From positions 1 to 8,418 of the forward strand of contig DCBE01000018.1 of NCBI GenBank assembly GCA_002313325.1: DNA of 8,418 bases, written 5' to 3'. Made by a program: the position numbers and the translations under genes. Of the stretch, positions 5,835 through 8,418 are shown piece by piece (the first letter of the stretch is position 1; every line of letters begins with the position of its first letter). Below the pieces are notes generated by a model. The model saw only the letters and a program-made list of their open reading frames with translations, ran no database searches and was not told the DNA's origin. Origin of the DNA: Flavobacteriaceae bacterium UBA1115 (GTDB taxonomy: Bacteria > Bacteroidota > Bacteroidia > Flavobacteriales > Flavobacteriaceae).

Positions 5835-8309
5835 ATGTCCAAAAATTTAGTAATAGTTGAGTCACCTGCAAAAGCTAAAACAATTGAAAAGTTTTTAGGG
5901 GACAAATTTAAAGTTGTGTCGAGCTATGGACATATCACAGATCTTCCTGCTAAGGAGTTGGGGGTAGATGTTAAGGGCGACTTTAGTCCAAACTATATTG
6001 TAAACGACGAGAAGAAGAAGGTAGTGCGCGAGTTACGCATTTTGGCTAAAAAAGCTGAAACTATTTGGCTAGCTAGTGATGAAGACCGAGAGGGAGAAGC
6101 CATTGCTTGGCACTTGGCACAACAACTCGACTTAAACCAGCAAAGTACCAAACGCATTGTTTTCCACGAGATCACAAAGGATGCCATTCAGAATGCCATC
6201 CAACACCCAAGACCCATCAATCAGCATTTGGTAGACGCACAACAAGCGCGTCGTGTCTTGGACCGATTGGTGGGTTACGAACTTTCGCCCATACTTTGGC
6301 GCAAGGTAAAAGGAGGGCTTTCTGCAGGTCGTGTTCAATCGGTTTCGGTCCGTATCATTGTGGAACGCGAAATAGAAATAGAAGCCTTCACTCCAAAAGC
6401 ATCGTATAAAATTCAGGCTGTTTTTCTTACAAATTCAGGAAAAGACATCAAAGCATCTTCTGCTGTTACTTATGAAACTGCGGAGGAGGCAAATGCCTTT
6501 TTATCACAAAACATCGGAGCTGTTTTTGCAGTGTCAAATTTGGAAAAAAAGCCAGTGAGTAAATCGCCAACGGCACCTTTTACGACCTCGACGTTGCAAC
6601 AGGAAGCTTCTCGAAAACTTGGTTTTTCGGTAAGTAGAACCATGTCAAATGCACAGCGTTTGTACGAAGCAGGGCACATCACCTATATGCGAACAGACAG
6701 TGTGAACCTTTCTAAGCAAGCCTTAAACGAGGCTCGTGAGGTTATCACTAATGCATATGGACCCGAATATGCACAAACACGTGTGTTTAAAACAAAAAAT
6801 AAGGGGGCGCAAGAGGCACACGAGGCCATACGCCCAACTAAGCTGGCTAGCGTGCGTGTTGATGCTGCACCACATGAGCAGCTGCTGTATGAGTTGATAT
6901 GGAAAAGAACAGTAGCTTCTCAAATGAGTGATGCAAAATTGGAGCGCAGCGTTATTCAGATTAATGCCGACAAACACGAGAAGAAATTTACAGCTCGTGG
7001 CGAAGTGGTTACTTTTGAAGGGTTTTTAAAGGTGTATTTTGAAGGGAAAGACGAAGAGGAAGATGCACAACAGGGCTTGTTGCCAAAAGTAACGCAAGGC
7101 GAGCAGTTAGGCGCCAAAACCATTACGGCGACAGAAAGATTTACCAGACCTCCGGCTCGTTACACAGAGGCTTCTCTTGTAAAGCGTTTGGAAGAATTAG
7201 GTATCGGTCGTCCTTCGACCTATGCTCCGACAATAACAACGATAATTAATCGTAAATACATTGAAAAAGGAACTGTTGAGGGCGTCGAAAGAAACTACAC
7301 ACAATTGGTTTTGACACAAAATAAAATTAAAAAAGAAATACACAGCGAGCGTATTGGTTCGGAGAAAGGTAAATTGGTTCCCACAGATGTCGGGATCCTA
7401 GTCAATGACTTTTTGGTAAAGAACTTCCCGCGAGTCATTGATTATAATTTTACTGCTGAAGTGGAGCAAGGGTTTGACTCAATTGCACTTGGCAATGAAG
7501 ATTGGAAAAGTATTATGAAATCATTCTATAAAGATTTCCACCCTGTTGTTGAAGATGTTAAGGAAAATGCACAGCGCGAAATAGGCGAACGTATACTAGG
7601 CGTTGACCCTAAAACGGGACGCCAGCTTAGTGTTCGTTTAGGTAAGTTTGGAGCCATGGCTCAAATAGGAACTGTTGAAGAGGAGGAAAAACCCCTGTTT
7701 GCCAGTTTGCACCCCGATCAGCAATTGACAAAAATCACTTTTGAGGAGGCGTTGGACTTATTTAAACTCCCCTTGCATTTGGGTGAATTTGATGCCGAAG
7801 CTGTTGTGGTTAACAATGGACGTTACGGTCCTTATGTGCGTCACGGAAAAACATTTATCTCAATGCCAAAGGGAAAAAACCCGTTGACAACCACTCTTGA
7901 CGAAGCCATTGAGTACATTGAGGAAAAACGCATTGCCGATGCCCCCATTGCCACTCACGAAGAACTCCCGGTCACAAAAGGCGTTGGACGATTTGGACCG
8001 TTTATCAAATGGAATGGCTGGTTTATTAATGTTTCAAAAAAATATGATTACGATAATTTGACAGCGGCAGATATTGCCCAATTAATTGAGGACAAGAAGA
8101 AAAAAGAAGCAGAGCGCGTTGTTCATAATTGGAAAGATGAAGGCGTACGAGTAGAAAAAGCACGCTGGGGCAGACACACTATAATCAAAGGCAAGCAAAA
8201 AGTCGAACTTCAAAAAACGATTGACGTTTCAGAGATGACACTTACTCAGGCAATGTCGTATCTTAAGAAACAAAAACCCAAGAAGAAAAAGCGTACTAAA
8301 AAGAAATAA
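5835..8309 (+). CDS. topA: DNA topoisomerase I (type IA)
   Basis: TopA relaxes negative supercoils by transient single-strand cleavage through a 5'-phosphotyrosine. The 824-aa protein starts with the TOPRIM domain: NLVIVESPAKAKTIE with catalytic Glu9, and SDEDREGE with acidic Asp82 and Asp84 for Mg2+. The active-site tyrosine is Tyr284 in GHITYMRTDS. Further signatures are GGLSAGRVQSV, EAHEAIRPT and LEELGIGRPSTYA. The C-terminal part carries repeats of the GRYGPYV type (about residues 595-612, 662-690 and 717-730) instead of zinc ribbons, and the protein contains no cysteine. It ends in a Lys-rich tail (KKQKPKKKKRTKKK), probably for DNA contact. The ATG at 5835 gives the canonical N-terminus. 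It is transcribed away from miaB; the next gene begins 2 nt after the stop, so both likely share a transcript. Confidence 0.98.
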   Translation: MSKNLVIVESPAKAKTIEKFLGDKFKVVSSYGHITDLPAKELGVDVKGDFSPNYIVNDEKKKVVRELRILAKKAETIWLASDEDREGEAIAWHLAQQLDLNQQSTKRIVFHEITKDAIQNAIQHPRPINQHLVDAQQARRVLDRLVGYELSPILWRKVKGGLSAGRVQSVSVRIIVEREIEIEAFTPKASYKIQAVFLTNSGKDIKASSAVTYETAEEANAFLSQNIGAVFAVSNLEKKPVSKSPTAPFTTSTLQQEASRKLGFSVSRTMSNAQRLYEAGHITYMRTDSVNLSKQALNEAREVITNAYGPEYAQTRVFKTKNKGAQEAHEAIRPTKLASVRVDAAPHEQLLYELIWKRTVASQMSDAKLERSVIQINADKHEKKFTARGEVVTFEGFLKVYFEGKDEEEDAQQGLLPKVTQGEQLGAKTITATERFTRPPARYTEASLVKRLEELGIGRPSTYAPTITTIINRKYIEKGTVEGVERNYTQLVLTQNKIKKEIHSERIGSEKGKLVPTDVGILVNDFLVKNFPRVIDYNFTAEVEQGFDSIALGNEDWKSIMKSFYKDFHPVVEDVKENAQREIGERILGVDPKTGRQLSVRLGKFGAMAQIGTVEEEEKPLFASLHPDQQLTKITFEEALDLFKLPLHLGEFDAEAVVVNNGRYGPYVRHGKTFISMPKGKNPLTTTLDEAIEYIEEKRIADAPIATHEELPVTKGVGRFGPFIKWNGWFINVSKKYDYDNLTAADIAQLIEDKKKKEAERVVHNWKDEGVRVEKARWGRHTIIKGKQKVELQKTIDVSEMTLTQAMSYLKKQKPKKKKRTKKK

Positions 8310-8311
8310 AG

Positions 8312-8418
8312 GTGGATTTTGACTTTTTAAGTCCTATTGATGAACGACTACTAGCACACAACCTAATGCTGCCACAGCAAGTTATCGGGTGCAACCTTAG
8401 CATTCATACTCAAAAAGA
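8312..8418 (+). CDS. Start of an arginase/formimidoylglutamase-family gene, cut by window edge
   Basis: Thirty-five codons are visible from a GTG start at 8312-8314: MDFDFLSPIDERLLAHNLML, then PQQVIGCNLSIHTQK. The pattern FDFL-P at the start and LPxQ-xG-xxIHT later resembles the N-terminus I remember for flavobacterial formimidoylglutamase-like proteins of the ureohydrolase (arginase) superfamily. These are often encoded right after topA and before the gliding/type IX secretion gene gldK. The metal-binding motifs lie beyond the window, so the enzyme class cannot be verified here. GTG is chosen because it precedes the conserved FDFL and follows the topA stop by 2 nt; the next in-frame ATG (8366) would remove the conserved start. 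The reading frame is well supported, the exact product less so. Confidence 0.65.
   Translation, partial: MDFDFLSPIDERLLAHNLMLPQQVIGCNLSIHTQK

Noticed and set aside
6107..6977. Alternative-frame ORFs of 64-100 codons on both strands within topA
   Set aside because: They are shadows of the fully intact topA frame and show no domain features.

Overview
The window looks like core chromosome of a member of the Bacteroidota, most likely a flavobacterium-like organism. The main reasons are a lineage-typical gene string (miaB, a sigma-54 activator, lptE, a TPR protein, secG, groES, groEL), a cysteine-free TopA with a lysine tail instead of zinc ribbons, -7 boxes of the Bacteroidota form TAnnTTTG, and no clear Shine-Dalgarno sequences. 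Base composition is moderately AT-rich. I see no mobile element, CRISPR array, tRNA or rRNA.

Minus strand, read from right to left (5441 down to 1): miaB (tRNA methylthiotransferase), a sigma-54 enhancer-binding protein without a sensor domain, lptE (outer-membrane LPS-assembly lipoprotein), a TPR-type hypothetical protein and secG (translocon subunit). These are packed with overlaps of 7-8 nt or gaps of 1 nt and should form one operon. A 94-nt gap follows, then groES and the first 288 codons of groEL. That gap holds a good sigma-54 promoter match (TGGCAC-N5-ATGCA, with GG and GC exactly 10 nt apart) and several TGACA half-sites.

Divergent spacer (5442-5834): a TAGTTTTG -7 box for miaB, a perfect TGACA-TTT-TGTCA palindrome about where the -33 region of that promoter should lie, an AT-rich tract and a TACTTTTG -7 box for topA. 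It also holds a possible very small membrane protein gene on the minus strand, whose two halves lie in different frames joined at a T-TTA-AAA heptamer.

Plus strand (5835 to 8418): topA (DNA topoisomerase I), then after 2 nt the start of an arginase/formimidoylglutamase-family gene with a GTG start, cut by the window edge.

Most genes are ordinary housekeeping genes. The part that deserves attention is regulatory. An operon with envelope and secretion genes encodes a sigma-54 activator, and the chaperonin genes directly downstream carry a sigma-54-type promoter. Related TGACA/TGTCA elements occur upstream of both miaB and groES. I infer, without proof, a local circuit in which this activator drives groESL and may also act on its own operon.
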